Assembly: GCA_023474345.1 (NCBI GenBank)
Contig: JAMCXS010000022.1
Coordinates: 62,001-126,000 of the forward strand
Direction: 5' to 3'
Length of the DNA: 64,000 nucleotides
From: Acidobacteriota bacterium
GTDB lineage: Bacteria > Acidobacteriota > Terriglobia > UBA7540
In this document: positions 29,206-39,266 of the stretch, one piece after another
Numbering within the stretch: position 1 is the first letter of the stretch
Layout of the letters: every line of letters starts with the position of its first letter
The notes under the pieces: model-generated
Databases searched by the model: none
Told to the model about the DNA's origin: nothing
The model's input: only the letters and a program-made list of their open reading frames with translations
Program-made: the position numbers and the translations under genes

Positions 29206-30384
29206 TCAAAATTGCAGCGCCTGGTCGAGATCCGCGATCAGGTCATCAACGGCTTCGATGCCCACCGACAAGCGGACTAGGCCGTCCGAGATGCCAATTG
29301 CGCGGCGATCCTCCGGCGGAACGGCGCGGTGGCTGGTAGATGCCGGGTGCACAATCAGCGAGCGCGTATCGCCCAGGCTGGCTGCGCGCGCAAACAACTT
29401 GACGCCATCCATGACGCGCTTTCCACCCTCGTAGCCTCCCTTAGCTTCAAAACTGATCATCGCGCCGAAAGCGCTCATCTGCTTCTTGGCGATCAAGTGG
29501 CCGGGATGGTGCGCCAGGCCCGGATAGTTCACGCGCTCAACCGTCGGATGCCCGGCGAGGAATTCGGCAATCCTGTGGGCATTCGAGCAATGGGCGGGCA
29601 TGCGCAGGTGCAAGGTGCGAATCCCGCGCAGAATCAGCCAGGCGTTGAAAGGACTGATCACGCCGCCGAAATCTCGGATGATTTCATGCAGCAGCAGAGA
29701 GATATATTCCCGCGAACCGATGATCGCGCCGCCCATGGCGTCGCCGTGGCCGCAAAGATATTTGGTGGCCGAATGCACCACCGCCGTGATTCCGAGCTCG
29801 AGGGGCCGCTGCAGAGCCGGAGACGCGAAGGTGTTATCCACAATCGTCGGAATGCCGCGCGAGCGCGCCAGGCGCACGACGGCCGCAATGTCGATGACTT
29901 CAAGCACCGGATTGCTGGGCGTTTCAAAATAAATCAAACGGGTATTTGGCCTGAGAGCCTTTTCAAAGGCTTCCACATTGGGAGAAGAGACAAACGTCGC
30001 CGACGCGCCCATGCGCGGCAATTTCTTATTGAAAAAATTGTAAGTGGCCCCGTAGATCGACTGCGCGGCGACCACATGGTCACCGGATTTGACGTAACCG
30101 AGAATGGCAGAGGAAACCGCCGCCATGCCGGAAGCGGTGGCAAGCGCGGATTCTCCGCCTTCGAGCGCCGCCAGTTTTGCTTCGAGCGCCCGGGTTGTAG
30201 GGTTGCCGTAACGCGTGTACATGAAGCCAATCTTCTCTTCACCGTACACGGCGGCCATCTCATCAGCATTCGCGGAAACAAACGTAGTAGATTGATAGAT
30301 GGGCGTGTCGAGAGCGCCGGTGGCGGGACACGGAGATTCTCCGGCATGCACGGCCAGCGTGGCAAACTCTAATTCTTTCGTCAT
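29206..30384 (-). CDS. Trans-sulfuration PLP enzyme (O-succinyl/acetylhomoserine sulfhydrylase or cystathionine gamma-synthase family)
   Basis: ESPCPATGALDTPIYQSTTFV, YTRYGNPTTRALE, SATKYLCGHGDAMGG (PLP Lys), RIHPGL-like SLIVHPASTSH. Confidence 0.9.
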   Translation of the reverse strand: MTKELEFATLAVHAGESPCPATGALDTPIYQSTTFVSANADEMAAVYGEEKIGFMYTRYGNPTTRALEAKLAALEGGESALATASGMAAVSSAILGYVKSGDHVVAAQSIYGATYNFFNKKLPRMGASATFVSSPNVEAFEKALRPNTRLIYFETPSNPVLEVIDIAAVVRLARSRGIPTIVDNTFASPALQRPLELGITAVVHSATKYLCGHGDAMGGAIIGSREYISLLLHEIIRDFGGVISPFNAWLILRGIRTLHLRMPAHCSNAHRIAEFLAGHPTVERVNYPGLAHHPGHLIAKKQMSAFGAMISFEAKGGYEGGKRVMDGVKLFARAASLGDTRSLIVHPASTSHRAVPPEDRRAIGISDGLVRLSVGIEAVDDLIADLDQALQF

Positions 30385-30549
30385 CGATCACCTCATGAGA
30401 TCATAGTTATGAGCCGTAGTCGTCACCCAGAGTGGCGGGGTTTGTGGCGGGCACCAAGAAACTTCCCCTGCCTTTCGGTGGACTGGACACGGCCCGCGGA
30501 AACGACTAGACTTTTTCTTATTGAGTATAAATCACGATGGGGGTGAGCG

Positions 30550-30729
30550 ATGCCGACCTGTCCGGAATGTGATGTCGCGATCGACATCGAAGAGGAAGAC
30601 TTGGAAGAAGGGCAGATTGTCGAATGCCCGGAGTGCGGTGCCGAACTCGAAGTGGTGAGTACGAACCCGTTGGAATTCGACCTTGTGAAAGATGAAGAGG
30701 AAAAGGATGACGAAGAAGAGGCTTGGTGA
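30550..30729 (+). CDS. LysW-like amino-group carrier/zinc-ribbon small protein (59 aa, absent from supplied ORF track)
   Basis: Translated by hand: MPTCPECDVAIDIEEEDLEEGQIVECPECGAELEVVSTNPLEFDLVKDEEEKDDEEEAW*; two CPEC knuckles, GAELEVV segment and acidic tail with Trp as in LysW. Confidence 0.75.
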   Translation: MPTCPECDVAIDIEEEDLEEGQIVECPECGAELEVVSTNPLEFDLVKDEEEKDDEEEAW

Positions 30730-31165
30730 CTGCACACAGCAATGTCTTCCTTTTCTGAAGGCTCTCATTTCGCACAGGTGTCGGGAACTTTCGGAGGTGT
30801 TGGGGCGGGTGTGCGTCGTGACTTTGGCCGTGGCGTTTTTAGGGGCGACTTGGGGCGCGCCCTCGTTGATGGCCAAAAAAAAGAAGCCGCCGACAACCAA
30901 GACGGTTCGAGGCCAGGTCCTTGACGCCTCGGACGACGGCATTGCCGGTGCCGCAGTGGAAATGACCAACCTGACGACGGGGAAAAAAACGGCCATCTAT
31001 ACAGGATCGGGCGGGCACTTCACGTTTACCGGACTCAAAACGTTTGATGATTACCAGTTCCGTGCCACCTACAAGGGACAAGTGTCGGAAACCCGGAAAG
31101 TCAGCTCTTGGGATACCCGCATGCGGATGGTCGTGAATCTTCACATCCCGCCTCCTAAAGATTAA
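30692..31165 (+). CDS. Secreted carboxypeptidase-regulatory-like domain protein
   Basis: Hydrophobic leader then VRGQVLDASDDGIAGAAVEMTNLTTGKKTAIYTGSGGHFTFTGL; 5' end overlaps the LysW-like ORF. Confidence 0.7.
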   Translation: MKRKRMTKKRLGDCTQQCLPFLKALISHRCRELSEVLGRVCVVTLAVAFLGATWGAPSLMAKKKKPPTTKTVRGQVLDASDDGIAGAAVEMTNLTTGKKTAIYTGSGGHFTFTGLKTFDDYQFRATYKGQVSETRKVSSWDTRMRMVVNLHIPPPKD

Positions 31166-31240
31166 GCGGGGCTCACCGCACCGAAAGCGAGGCTGCGTCA
31201 TGGCCTCCGCCTGCATTCGCTTTTCGCACCCCTCTTTTTG

Positions 31241-32485
31241 TCATGAGAATGTGACCTTGAGCAGGCGGCGGCCGACGCGGAAGGTCACAGAACCGTGGTC
31301 CCGGTATTTCGCCGGGTCGAACTCCCAGGCAGGATCAGAGATGCGCTCCCAGGAAGGCATCTCCGCGTCTCCGACGGCGATTGAAACGGCGCCCTCCTTG
31401 ATTTTCCGCGTAGCCTCAGCTCTAGACGTCACCAATTGGTTCCTATCGAGGAAAGCCGTGAGTTTGATGGGCACAAAGTATGTTAGATGCTCGGTGCGTA
31501 TTTCCGCCGGAATGCCCTTTTTCTGAAATTGCGATTCCCAGTCGCGCTGCGCCTGTGCGGCAGCGTCCTGGCCGTGGAAATCCGCGATAATGCGAGCGGC
31601 CAGTGACTTTTTGACGTCCAACGGATGGGCTGTGCCGGCTGTAACGCCTTTTTTCAAATCTGCGACTTCTCTGAACGATAAGTCGGTCAGCAAGTCGTAG
31701 TAACGCCACATCATCTCGTCGGAAATGGACATCAGCTTGCCGAACATCTCGCCGGGCGGCTCATTGAGGCCCACGTAATTACCCAGCGACTTCGACATCT
31801 TCTGCACACCGTCGAGCCCTTCCAGAATGGGCATCATCATGATCACCTGGGGCTCCTGGCCGTACTCCTGCTGGAGCGTGCGTCCCACGAGCAAGTTGAA
31901 TTTCTGGTCGGTTCCTCCCAATTCGACGTCGGCCTCGAGCGCCACGGAGTCGTAACCTTGCGCCAGCGGATAAAGCAGTTCGTGGATAGCGATTGGGCGC
32001 TGCTCTTTCATCCGCTTTGAGAAGTCGTCGCGCTCGAGCATCCGCGCCACCGTGTATTTCGAGCAGAGCGTGATCCAGTCGCTTCCCGCGAGCTTGCCCA
32101 GCCAGCGGCTGTTGAAGTCAACCACGGTTTTTTCGGGATCGAGAATCTTATAAACCTGTTTTTTGTAAGTCTCGGCATTGGCCGCGACTTCCTCCGGGGT
32201 CATGGGCTTGCGAGTGACATTCTGGCCCGAAGGATCGCCGATCAGCCCCGTAAAATCCCCGATCAGGAAAATGACCGTATGGCCCAGGTCCTGAAAGTGC
32301 TTGAGCTTGCGGATCAGGACCGTGTGCCCCAAGTGGATGTCCGGAGCAGTGGGATCAAAGCCGGCCTTCACGCGAAGCGGCTTGCCCGTCTTCGCCGCGC
32401 GTTGGAGCTTGGCGCGCAGGTCTTCAACGCGTATCGTTTCCTCTGCTCCTTTGATGAGATAAGTAAGTTGTTCATCAAGCGTCAT
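31241..32485 (-). CDS. tyrS: Tyrosine--tRNA ligase
   Basis: [44 protein letters not shown]. Confidence 0.93.
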   Translation of the reverse strand: MTLDEQLTYLIKGAEETIRVEDLRAKLQRAAKTGKPLRVKAGFDPTAPDIHLGHTVLIRKLKHFQDLGHTVIFLIGDFTGLIGDPSGQNVTRKPMTPEEVAANAETYKKQVYKILDPEKTVVDFNSRWLGKLAGSDWITLCSKYTVARMLERDDFSKRMKEQRPIAIHELLYPLAQGYDSVALEADVELGGTDQKFNLLVGRTLQQEYGQEPQVIMMMPILEGLDGVQKMSKSLGNYVGLNEPPGEMFGKLMSISDEMMWRYYDLLTDLSFREVADLKKGVTAGTAHPLDVKKSLAARIIADFHGQDAAAQAQRDWESQFQKKGIPAEIRTEHLTYFVPIKLTAFLDRNQLVTSRAEATRKIKEGAVSIAVGDAEMPSWERISDPAWEFDPAKYRDHGSVTFRVGRRLLKVTFS

Positions 32486-32547
32486 GAGTTTCTCGTTAAG
32501 TGCAAATTTGTATGGGCGAACGTGGACATGGAGTTACCGGCACGCTT

Positions 32548-32752
32548 TCATGCAACAAGCTCAAACAGACCCCCGACCACCTGCTCCATCTCCTCCGCGC
32601 TCGCGCGGCCCAGACGCTTTCTCAAACGCGTGTTAGGAAGAGGCGAACCTGTGAGATCTTTATCCGCGACGGCTTCGGGAGTCGCCCACCACGCGATCAA
32701 CCTCCCGCAGAGCCCGAGTTTCCAGGCTCACGGGGACCTGTGCCGTTGCCAT
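32548..32752 (-). pseudogene. Remnant of MazEF-like toxin-antitoxin locus
   Basis: Minus strand: MATAQVPVSLETRALREVDRVVGDSRSRRG* (RHH antitoxin N-terminus, 32752..32660), then in another frame ...LTGSPLPNTRLRKRLGRASAEEMEQVVGGLFELVA* (MazF-like C-terminus, stop at 32548). Confidence 0.5.
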
Positions 32753-32932
32753 CAGCATGGTAATTTATCATACTAACGTCGAAGCTTTCACCTTTGCACC
32801 CGCCTCTATTCAGCGATTTCGTAAAGCATAGCCCGGAAGGGGTCTAATCCCCTCATTCCAACCGAGCCCTCTGTTTTTTTCTATCAACGGTCATTTTTGC
32901 AAATTTCAAAAGGGGCTTGCCAACCTCCCTGA

Positions 32933-32954
32933 CTGACATTATATATGATGTCAG
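32933..32954. promoter_or_regulatory. 22-bp near-palindrome CTGACATTATATATGATGTCAG
   Basis: 10 of 11 half-site positions pair; immediately upstream of the DUF6788-like ORF. Confidence 0.45.
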
Positions 32955-32969
32955 CTAGAGGAGGTCCTA

Positions 32970-33286
32970 TGCCCAGCGATCCTGTACTCCGTCTGCGCGG
33001 CCGCTTTGTGCGCGAGATGCTGCCCGGCTCGTTCGTCGAGCGCCAGCGCCAGTGCGGCAAGCCGACCTGCCGCTGCCAAGACGGCCGCCATTTGCACACG
33101 CAATATCAGCTTTCGGTCCTGTCCGAGGGCCAACGTAAGACTTACAACGTCCCCGCCGACCAGGCCGAGGAGGTTCGGCGTCGGGTCGAACTCCACCGGC
33201 GCTTCCAGCGCGTGGCCACGAGGATCGCCAACCTGAATCTCGGTCGCTGGTTGCGCGAGAAGCAGCCGGCCGGGAAGCGGTCCTAG
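32970..33286 (+). CDS. DUF6788-type transposase-associated protein
   Basis: MPSDPVLRLRGRFVREMLPGSFVERQRQCGKPTCRCQDGRHLHTQYQLSVLSEGQRKTYNVP; SD AGGAGG before ATG at 32970. Confidence 0.65.
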
Positions 33287-33289
33287 GAG

Positions 33290-34130
33290 GGACACGCCGC
33301 CTCTGCGCCGACGCCAGTTCGAGGCCTATCTGGAGAAGGTCTTCGCTTGGTCAGACCGCCTCGCCACGCTTGGCGAAGGGCGGCAGTGGCCGCGGCATCC
33401 GTGGCGGAAGGTGTGGGATGCAGTGTTTCTGGGGGCGGCGGCACAGATGTCCAGCCTGCATCGGCTGGAGGGCGAATGCCGGCAGGGGGCCGACGCCATC
33501 TACCTGCAACAAGGCTTTGTGAAGGAAGCGGAAAGCTTCGGTTGGGATTGGGTGATTTCGCTGAAGGAGAACCAGCCGGAATTGCTCGCCGAAGCTCAGC
33601 GGCTCACCAGCGGCGTGCCGGACACGGTCGAGTCGACCGGCCAGCAGGAGCATCAACTCTGGCACGCGCCGGAGGTCTACTGGGCGGTGGCCAACCGCTC
33701 GGTGTGGGTCGTGAAAGCCATACGGCGACAGAAGCACCGCCGCGTTCGAGTCGGCGCGGCGGGCTCAGGCGAGAAGCGAACCAAGAGCCGAGAAGAGGTC
33801 ACACAGGAAAGCACGAACTACTCCGCCAGCAACCTGGAACTGGGTTCGATCCCTCCCCGCTTCGTTTACGAACTCGGGCGGAGTCGCTGGCGGATCGATA
33901 CCGAAGTCTTCCAGACGCTCACCCCCCCCAGCCCACCTCAAGCGGCCTTCAGTGCATCGCCCGTGCGCGCTGATCGTGCTGACCATGATTCGCGTGCTGG
34001 CCTACACACTGAGCTTGGTCTTTTACCATCGCCAAGTCGCCAGCCATGTTCGGCGTGGCGTGCCCGCGTTCAGTGAGACGGCGCGGGCTCTGGCCGCTGC
34101 CTTCTCGCCGCCTGCCCTGGACTCCAGTTG
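33290..34130 (+). pseudogene. Degraded DDE-type transposase (internal deletion plus 3' frameshift)
   Basis: Frame of 33411..34076 gives FLGAAAQMSSLHRLEGECRQG|ADAIYLQQGF...WDWVISLKENQPELL...LGRSRWRIDTEVFQTLT; homologous-looking end continues in another frame (HRPCALIVLTMIRVLAYTLSLVFYHRQV) after the C-run at ~33920. Confidence 0.7.
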
Positions 34131-34324
34131 GAACGATGCCTCAACTGAAGCCTTCGCGCTTTCCCCGGAGCGCACGGACCCGTGTCGGCCACTTCGCAAA
34201 ATCTCACTCGCCCAGCCCCCCGCCGCGCTCTCAAATCTTCTGACTGATCGCTAGGACCGCAATCGCCTTATCCATAAGCCGGATACGAACCTGCAACCAT
34301 CGCTTTGCGAAATCGTTGGGGATT

Positions 34325-34350
34325 AATCACGGTTGATTGACACCGTGATT
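34325..34350. terminator. 9-bp perfect inverted repeat AATCACGGT-N8-ACCGTGATT
   Basis: Read directly; between transposase remnant and prfA. Confidence 0.35.
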
Positions 34351-34525
34351 CCCGGCGGGCTATTCTCATATTTAGCCGTGGATTGGGCATCAATTCCGGG
34401 GGCCGCTCCGACGAAACCGCGAAAGATGAGAGTGGTCTGGAGTTCGATGAACTCTTGCGCGGCGGGCTTGTGCCGGGTTGGAGCAGCGATTCGAGCGGCC
34501 ATTTTGGGGAACCGGGATTTCTGAG

Positions 34526-35611
34526 ATGCACTTTCTTCCGAAGCTTGAAGAAATCGAAAGACGGTATGAAAGTCTGACCGCCGACCTGGGCAACCCGCAG
34601 GTTCTGGGTGATCCTTCTGCCTACCAGAAAACGGCCAAAGCTCACTCCGACTTGCAGGAAATCGTGGATCGTTACCGGGAGTGGAAGGAAATCCAAAAAG
34701 CGCTGGTGGAGACCAAGACACTGCTGGAAGAGTCTTCCTCGGATTCTGAAATGCGGGCTCTCGCGCAGGAGGAACTGGCGGAACTGGAAAAGCGGCAAGA
34801 GGCTATCGAAGGCCAATTGAAGCTGTTGCTGCTGCCCAAAGATCCGAATGATGAGAAGAACTGCGTGCTGGAAATCCGTGCGGGCACGGGAGGGGATGAG
34901 GCTACGCTGTTCGCCCAGGAAATTTTCCGCATGTACGGCCGCTATGCCGAAGAACAGCGTTGGAAGATGGAAATCCTCTCTTCTTCGCTTTCCGGCATCG
35001 GCGGGTTGAAGGAAGTGATCGCGCTCGTGGAAGGAAAGAAGGTCTACAGCCGTTTGAAGTACGAAAGCGGCGTCCATCGCGTGCAACGCGTTCCGGAAAC
35101 CGAACAACAGGGCAGGGTTCACACCTCGGCCATCACCGTGGCGGTTTTGCCCGAGGCTGACGAGGTTGATATTGAAATTGATCCCAAGGAAATCCGCATT
35201 GATACCTTCTGTTCCTCGGGGCCCGGTGGGCAGTCGGTGAACACCACTTATTCAGCGGTGCGGATCACTCACCTTCCCACGGGGATGGTGGTTTCCTGCC
35301 AGGACGAGAAGTCGCAAATCAAGAACCGCGCCAAGGCCATGCGGGTGCTGCGTTCGCGGCTTTATGACATGAAGCTTGAGGAGCAGCAGAAACAGATCTC
35401 CGAGGAGCGCCGCGCCATGGTCGGCACCGGGGACCGGAGCGAAAAAATCCGGACCTACAACTTTCCTCAAAACCGCGTCACCGACCACCGGATTGGCCTC
35501 ACCCTGTACCAGCTTGACCGCATCATCGACGGCAAGCTCGACGAAATTATCGATGCGCTGATTACGCACTACCAGACCGAAAAGCTCAAGCAGGCGACCG
35601 TGGCGGCGTGA
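34526..35611 (+). CDS. prfA: Peptide chain release factor 1
   Basis: [67 protein letters not shown] (GGQ motif). Confidence 0.95.
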   Translation: MHFLPKLEEIERRYESLTADLGNPQVLGDPSAYQKTAKAHSDLQEIVDRYREWKEIQKALVETKTLLEESSSDSEMRALAQEELAELEKRQEAIEGQLKLLLLPKDPNDEKNCVLEIRAGTGGDEATLFAQEIFRMYGRYAEEQRWKMEILSSSLSGIGGLKEVIALVEGKKVYSRLKYESGVHRVQRVPETEQQGRVHTSAITVAVLPEADEVDIEIDPKEIRIDTFCSSGPGGQSVNTTYSAVRITHLPTGMVVSCQDEKSQIKNRAKAMRVLRSRLYDMKLEEQQKQISEERRAMVGTGDRSEKIRTYNFPQNRVTDHRIGLTLYQLDRIIDGKLDEIIDALITHYQTEKLKQATVAA

Positions 35612-35642
35612 AGGCCACGGGACGTCGCACTTGGGTTCCCCG

Positions 35643-36515
35643 ATGCAACTTCGTGTCGCGCTCCGGACGGGATTGAAAAACCTCGTGGAGCATCATGTGC
35701 CTTCAGCCGACCTGGCCGCTGAACTGCTCCTCATGTACCTGCTCAACCGGGAGCGGGCCTTCCTGTACACCCACCCTGACCTGGACCTGTCGGATGAGGA
35801 AGTCCATTCTTATTTCCAATTAATTGCGGAGCGCGCCTCGGGACGGCCCACTCAATACATCACGGGCCATCAGGAATTCTGGGGCTTGGATTTTGAAGTG
35901 AATCCTGCCGTGCTGATCCCACGTCCGGAAACCGAACACGTTGTGGAAACGGTGCTCGAGCTGATTTCCGAACAGCGTTTGGCGAGAAACGGCAGTTACC
36001 GGATTGTTGATGTGGGGACGGGGTCCGGGTGTATTGCTCTCGCCTTGGCATCCGAATTGCCGCAGGCAAGCCTTTTCGCGACCGATATCTCCGCCGCGGC
36101 GCTGGAGGTTGCCGCTCGAAACGCTGCACGACTCGGGATGGATAAGCGCGTCGAGTTTATCGAGGGAGACCTGCTCGCCCCGGTTCTTAATCCCGAATTC
36201 CTCGGCAGGTTCGACTTCGTGGTTTCGAATCCGCCTTACGTTGCGCGCGCCGAACTTGAATATGTTCAGCGCGAGGTCCGCGATTTTGAGCCGCGCATTG
36301 CGTGGGGCGATCTTGCCCAAGGCGAGGAAATCTATGGCCGGCTGTTTCCGCAAGCTCTTCAAGTGTTGAAACCCGGCGGGCATGCGGTGGTGGAGATTGG
36401 CTACAATAAGAAGGAGGCGGTTTTGCGGCTTTTGAATGAAGGATGGACCGAGACGCAGGTTCGTCCCGATCTGGCCGGAATTCCGCGGGTGGTTACGGCG
36501 CGGAAAAACGGCTGA
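35643..36515 (+). CDS. prmC: Peptide chain release factor N(5)-glutamine methyltransferase
   Basis: GHQEFWGLDFEVNPAVLIPRPETEHVVE, VDVGTGSGCIALALA, VSNPPYV. Confidence 0.93.
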   Translation: MQLRVALRTGLKNLVEHHVPSADLAAELLLMYLLNRERAFLYTHPDLDLSDEEVHSYFQLIAERASGRPTQYITGHQEFWGLDFEVNPAVLIPRPETEHVVETVLELISEQRLARNGSYRIVDVGTGSGCIALALASELPQASLFATDISAAALEVAARNAARLGMDKRVEFIEGDLLAPVLNPEFLGRFDFVVSNPPYVARAELEYVQREVRDFEPRIAWGDLAQGEEIYGRLFPQALQVLKPGGHAVVEIGYNKKEAVLRLLNEGWTETQVRPDLAGIPRVVTARKNG

Positions 36516-36521
36516 CATGCC

Positions 36522-37691
36522 ATGCTTCGCCAAATTCTACACGTCGACATGGATGCTTTCTTTGTCTCCGTGGAGGAGTTGGCCGATCCCTCCCTGAAGG
36601 GCAAGGCAGTCGTGGTCGGCGCCGACCCGGAGGGCCGGGGCGTGGTGGCTGCCGCAAGCTACGAAGCGCGGAAGTTCGGAGTGCACTCCGCCATGCCCAT
36701 CGGCACCGCAAAAAAGCTCTGTTCTCATGCGATCTTCCTTCGCGGCCATCATGCCAAATACCAGCAATATTCGGAAAAAATTTACAAAATCTTCCAGGAA
36801 TTTAGTCCCGCGATCGAGATGGTTTCTATCGACGAGGCGTATCTTGACTTGACGGGTTCCGAGCGCCTGCACGGGGGAATCCTGCGCGCAGCCGACCGCC
36901 TGATTGGCGCGGTCCAAGAGCGGACGGGGTTGAATTGTTCAGTGGGCGCCTCGACGTCGCATGTGGTGTCGAAAATCGCCTCCGATCAGGCCAAGCCGCA
37001 CGGCCTGCTCTACGTGCTGCCAGGGTGCGAGGCGCGATTCCTGGCGCCTTTGCCGATTCGCCGCATGCCTGGGATCGGGAAGGTCTCCGAGCCGGAACTT
37101 CGCTCGCTCGGCATCGCCACGATTGGCGACCTGCAAACGTACGGGCTGGATCGCCTGAAAGCGAAATTTGGGAAGTATGGTGAATGGCTTTACACCAAAT
37201 CACTAGGCCAGGATATTGAAGCGTACGCCTACGAGGAAGAGCCGAAATCGATCAGCCACGAGACGACTTTCGACCAGGACACCACAGACGTTGAAGAGTT
37301 GGAGCGAACCCTGAGCTATCTTTGCCAGCGTGTGGCGGCACGCCTTAGAGAACACCGGCTGTTTGCGCGAACCGTAGGCTTGAAGCTCCGCAACCAGCGG
37401 TTTCAGACCATCACACGCGATTTGACGATCGAGGAGCCGACTCACCTCGATTCCGTGATCTTTGAAAACGTCTTGCGGCTGTTCGAGGCGGCTTGGAACC
37501 GCAAGGAAAAGATCCGGCTGATCGGGGTGCGCGCATCGAATTTGGAATCCTCATCCGTTCAGCTCGGCTTATTCGACTCCGCCAAACGCGAGAAGCTCGA
37601 CCGGATCCTCGAGGCGGCCGATAAGGTCCGGAAACGTTACGGGTTTGAGTCCGTGCAACTGGCCCGGTCTCTCGATCATGACCAGAAGTGA
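36522..37691 (+). CDS. dinB: DNA polymerase IV
   Basis: ILHVDMDAFFVSVEELADPSLKGKAVVVG, VSIDEAYLDLTGSERL, VGASTSHVVSKIASDQAKP. Confidence 0.93.
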   Translation: MLRQILHVDMDAFFVSVEELADPSLKGKAVVVGADPEGRGVVAAASYEARKFGVHSAMPIGTAKKLCSHAIFLRGHHAKYQQYSEKIYKIFQEFSPAIEMVSIDEAYLDLTGSERLHGGILRAADRLIGAVQERTGLNCSVGASTSHVVSKIASDQAKPHGLLYVLPGCEARFLAPLPIRRMPGIGKVSEPELRSLGIATIGDLQTYGLDRLKAKFGKYGEWLYTKSLGQDIEAYAYEEEPKSISHETTFDQDTTDVEELERTLSYLCQRVAARLREHRLFARTVGLKLRNQRFQTITRDLTIEEPTHLDSVIFENVLRLFEAAWNRKEKIRLIGVRASNLESSSVQLGLFDSAKREKLDRILEAADKVRKRYGFESVQLARSLDHDQK

Positions 37692-37733
37692 TTTCATGAT
37701 AGGCTATTGTGGTATAACAAAACTTTGTTCACG

Positions 37734-37758
37734 ATGTAGCGCCGAGCTCCAGCTCGGC
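37734..37758. repeat. REP-like hairpin ATGTAGCGCCGAGCTCCAGCTCGGC
   Basis: GCCGAGCT-CC-AGCTCGGC perfect 8-bp arms preceded by ATGTAGC. Confidence 0.5.
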
Positions 37759-37778
37759 CTGCTCTTGGGAGCCTGTTT

Positions 37779-39125
37779 GTGACGAAGTCATCTGAAAGGT
37801 ATCCGGCGGATGCGCGGCGCCAAGCAGCGACAAACATCGTCCGGCGCTTACGGAAGGCGGGGTTTGCCGCCTACCTCGTCGGCGGATGTGTGCGTGACAT
37901 CTTGATGGGACGCGAGCCGAACGATTACGATGTCGCCACGGATGCAACGCCGGCGGATGTTGTTAAGCTGTTTCCGGCCAGCCTGACGGTGGGAGCGCAA
38001 TTCGGAGTCGTCATTGTTCCGCGGGAAGAAGGAAACGTGGAGGTGGCGACGTTCCGAAGCGACGGCCGGTATACGGATGGGCGGCATCCGGTCGAGGTTC
38101 GGTACTCAAAGTCAGCGGAAGAGGACGTGCGCCGTCGTGATTTCACGATCAACGGCCTGCTTTACGATCCCCTCAGTGATCAGGTGCTTGATTACGTTGG
38201 TGGCCAGGCGGACATCCATGGCCGTAAGATTCGCACGATTGGCGATCCTTACCAGCGTTTCAGTGAGGACCGCCTGCGTATGCTTCGCGCCGTCCGTTTT
38301 GCGGCCCGGTTTGACTTTGCCCTGGACCCCGTTAGTATTGAGGCAATTCGGATGTTTGCTGGCGAAATTCGTCTGGTCAGCGCGGAACGCATTCGGGATG
38401 AAATTTTGAAAATCCTTACGGAAGGCCGTGCCCGGCAGGGATTTGAGTTGCTGGATACGACTGGCTTGCTTCGGGAGGTGTTACCCGAAGTCAAGGCCAT
38501 GCAAGGTATCGAACAGCCGCCGGAGTTTCATCCGGAAGGTGACGTCTGGACCCACACTCTTATGATGCTGGAGGGATTACATTCGCCGACGCCCGCGCTG
38601 GCGCTCGGGGTCCTGCTCCATGACGTTGGCAAGCCGCCCACGTTCAGGGTCACCGAGCGAATCCGCTTTGACAATCACGTCGAGGTGGGCGCGAAGATGG
38701 CAGAGGAAATCTGCACCCGGTTTCGTCTTTCATCCCGTGACACGGAGCGGGTTGCGGAACTGGTGCGCCATCACCTGCGCTTCAAGGATTTCCCTCGGAT
38801 GCGGCGGTCAACCCAGATCCGTTTTTTGCGGATGCAGGGTTTCGAAGAGCATCTGGAATTGCACCGACTGGATTGCTTGGCGAGTCATGGGATGCTGGAC
38901 AACTATTACATGGCTAGAAGGATGCTGGAGGAAATGCCTCCGCAGGAAATCAAACCCCCGCGCCTTCTTACCGGACATGATCTCGTCCGCGCGGGTTACC
39001 GGCCTGGACCTGAATTTAAAACAATTCTACAGGCTGTGGAAGACGCACAGCTTGAAGGGCAGATCCGCACTAAAGAGGACGCACTTCACCTCGTGCGGGG
39101 AAACTTTCCGCTGGTTGACACCTGA
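37779..39125 (+). CDS. CCA tRNA nucleotidyltransferase / poly(A) polymerase family protein with HD domain
   Basis: GFAAYLVGGCVRDILMGREPNDYDVATDATP, RRRDFTINGLLYDP, RMLRAVRFAARFDF, LLHDVGKP. Confidence 0.9.
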   Translation: MTKSSERYPADARRQAATNIVRRLRKAGFAAYLVGGCVRDILMGREPNDYDVATDATPADVVKLFPASLTVGAQFGVVIVPREEGNVEVATFRSDGRYTDGRHPVEVRYSKSAEEDVRRRDFTINGLLYDPLSDQVLDYVGGQADIHGRKIRTIGDPYQRFSEDRLRMLRAVRFAARFDFALDPVSIEAIRMFAGEIRLVSAERIRDEILKILTEGRARQGFELLDTTGLLREVLPEVKAMQGIEQPPEFHPEGDVWTHTLMMLEGLHSPTPALALGVLLHDVGKPPTFRVTERIRFDNHVEVGAKMAEEICTRFRLSSRDTERVAELVRHHLRFKDFPRMRRSTQIRFLRMQGFEEHLELHRLDCLASHGMLDNYYMARRMLEEMPPQEIKPPRLLTGHDLVRAGYRPGPEFKTILQAVEDAQLEGQIRTKEDALHLVRGNFPLVDT

Positions 39126-39266
39126 CTACTTTCCCCACGGCACGAAAGCAAAGAAATAAACAACCCCACCGAGTATGGCTAGCCCCACGATAAAAATCCC
39201 CGCCTTGACCCATAACATTTTCCGGTCTTCTGCGGTGGGCTTTTCATCATCGATCATCTGAAACAT
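39126..39266 (-). CDS. Small single-TM protein (46 aa)
   Basis: MFQMIDDEKPTAEDRKMLWVKAGIFIVGLAILGGVVYFFAFVPWGK with GGAGGG SD; track ORF start over-extended. Confidence 0.55.
   Translation of the reverse strand: MFQMIDDEKPTAEDRKMLWVKAGIFIVGLAILGGVVYFFAFVPWGK

Noticed and set aside
29329-30372. 347-aa ORF antisense to the trans-sulfuration enzyme
   Set aside because: Complete overlap with a strongly supported PLP enzyme; no recognisable motifs.
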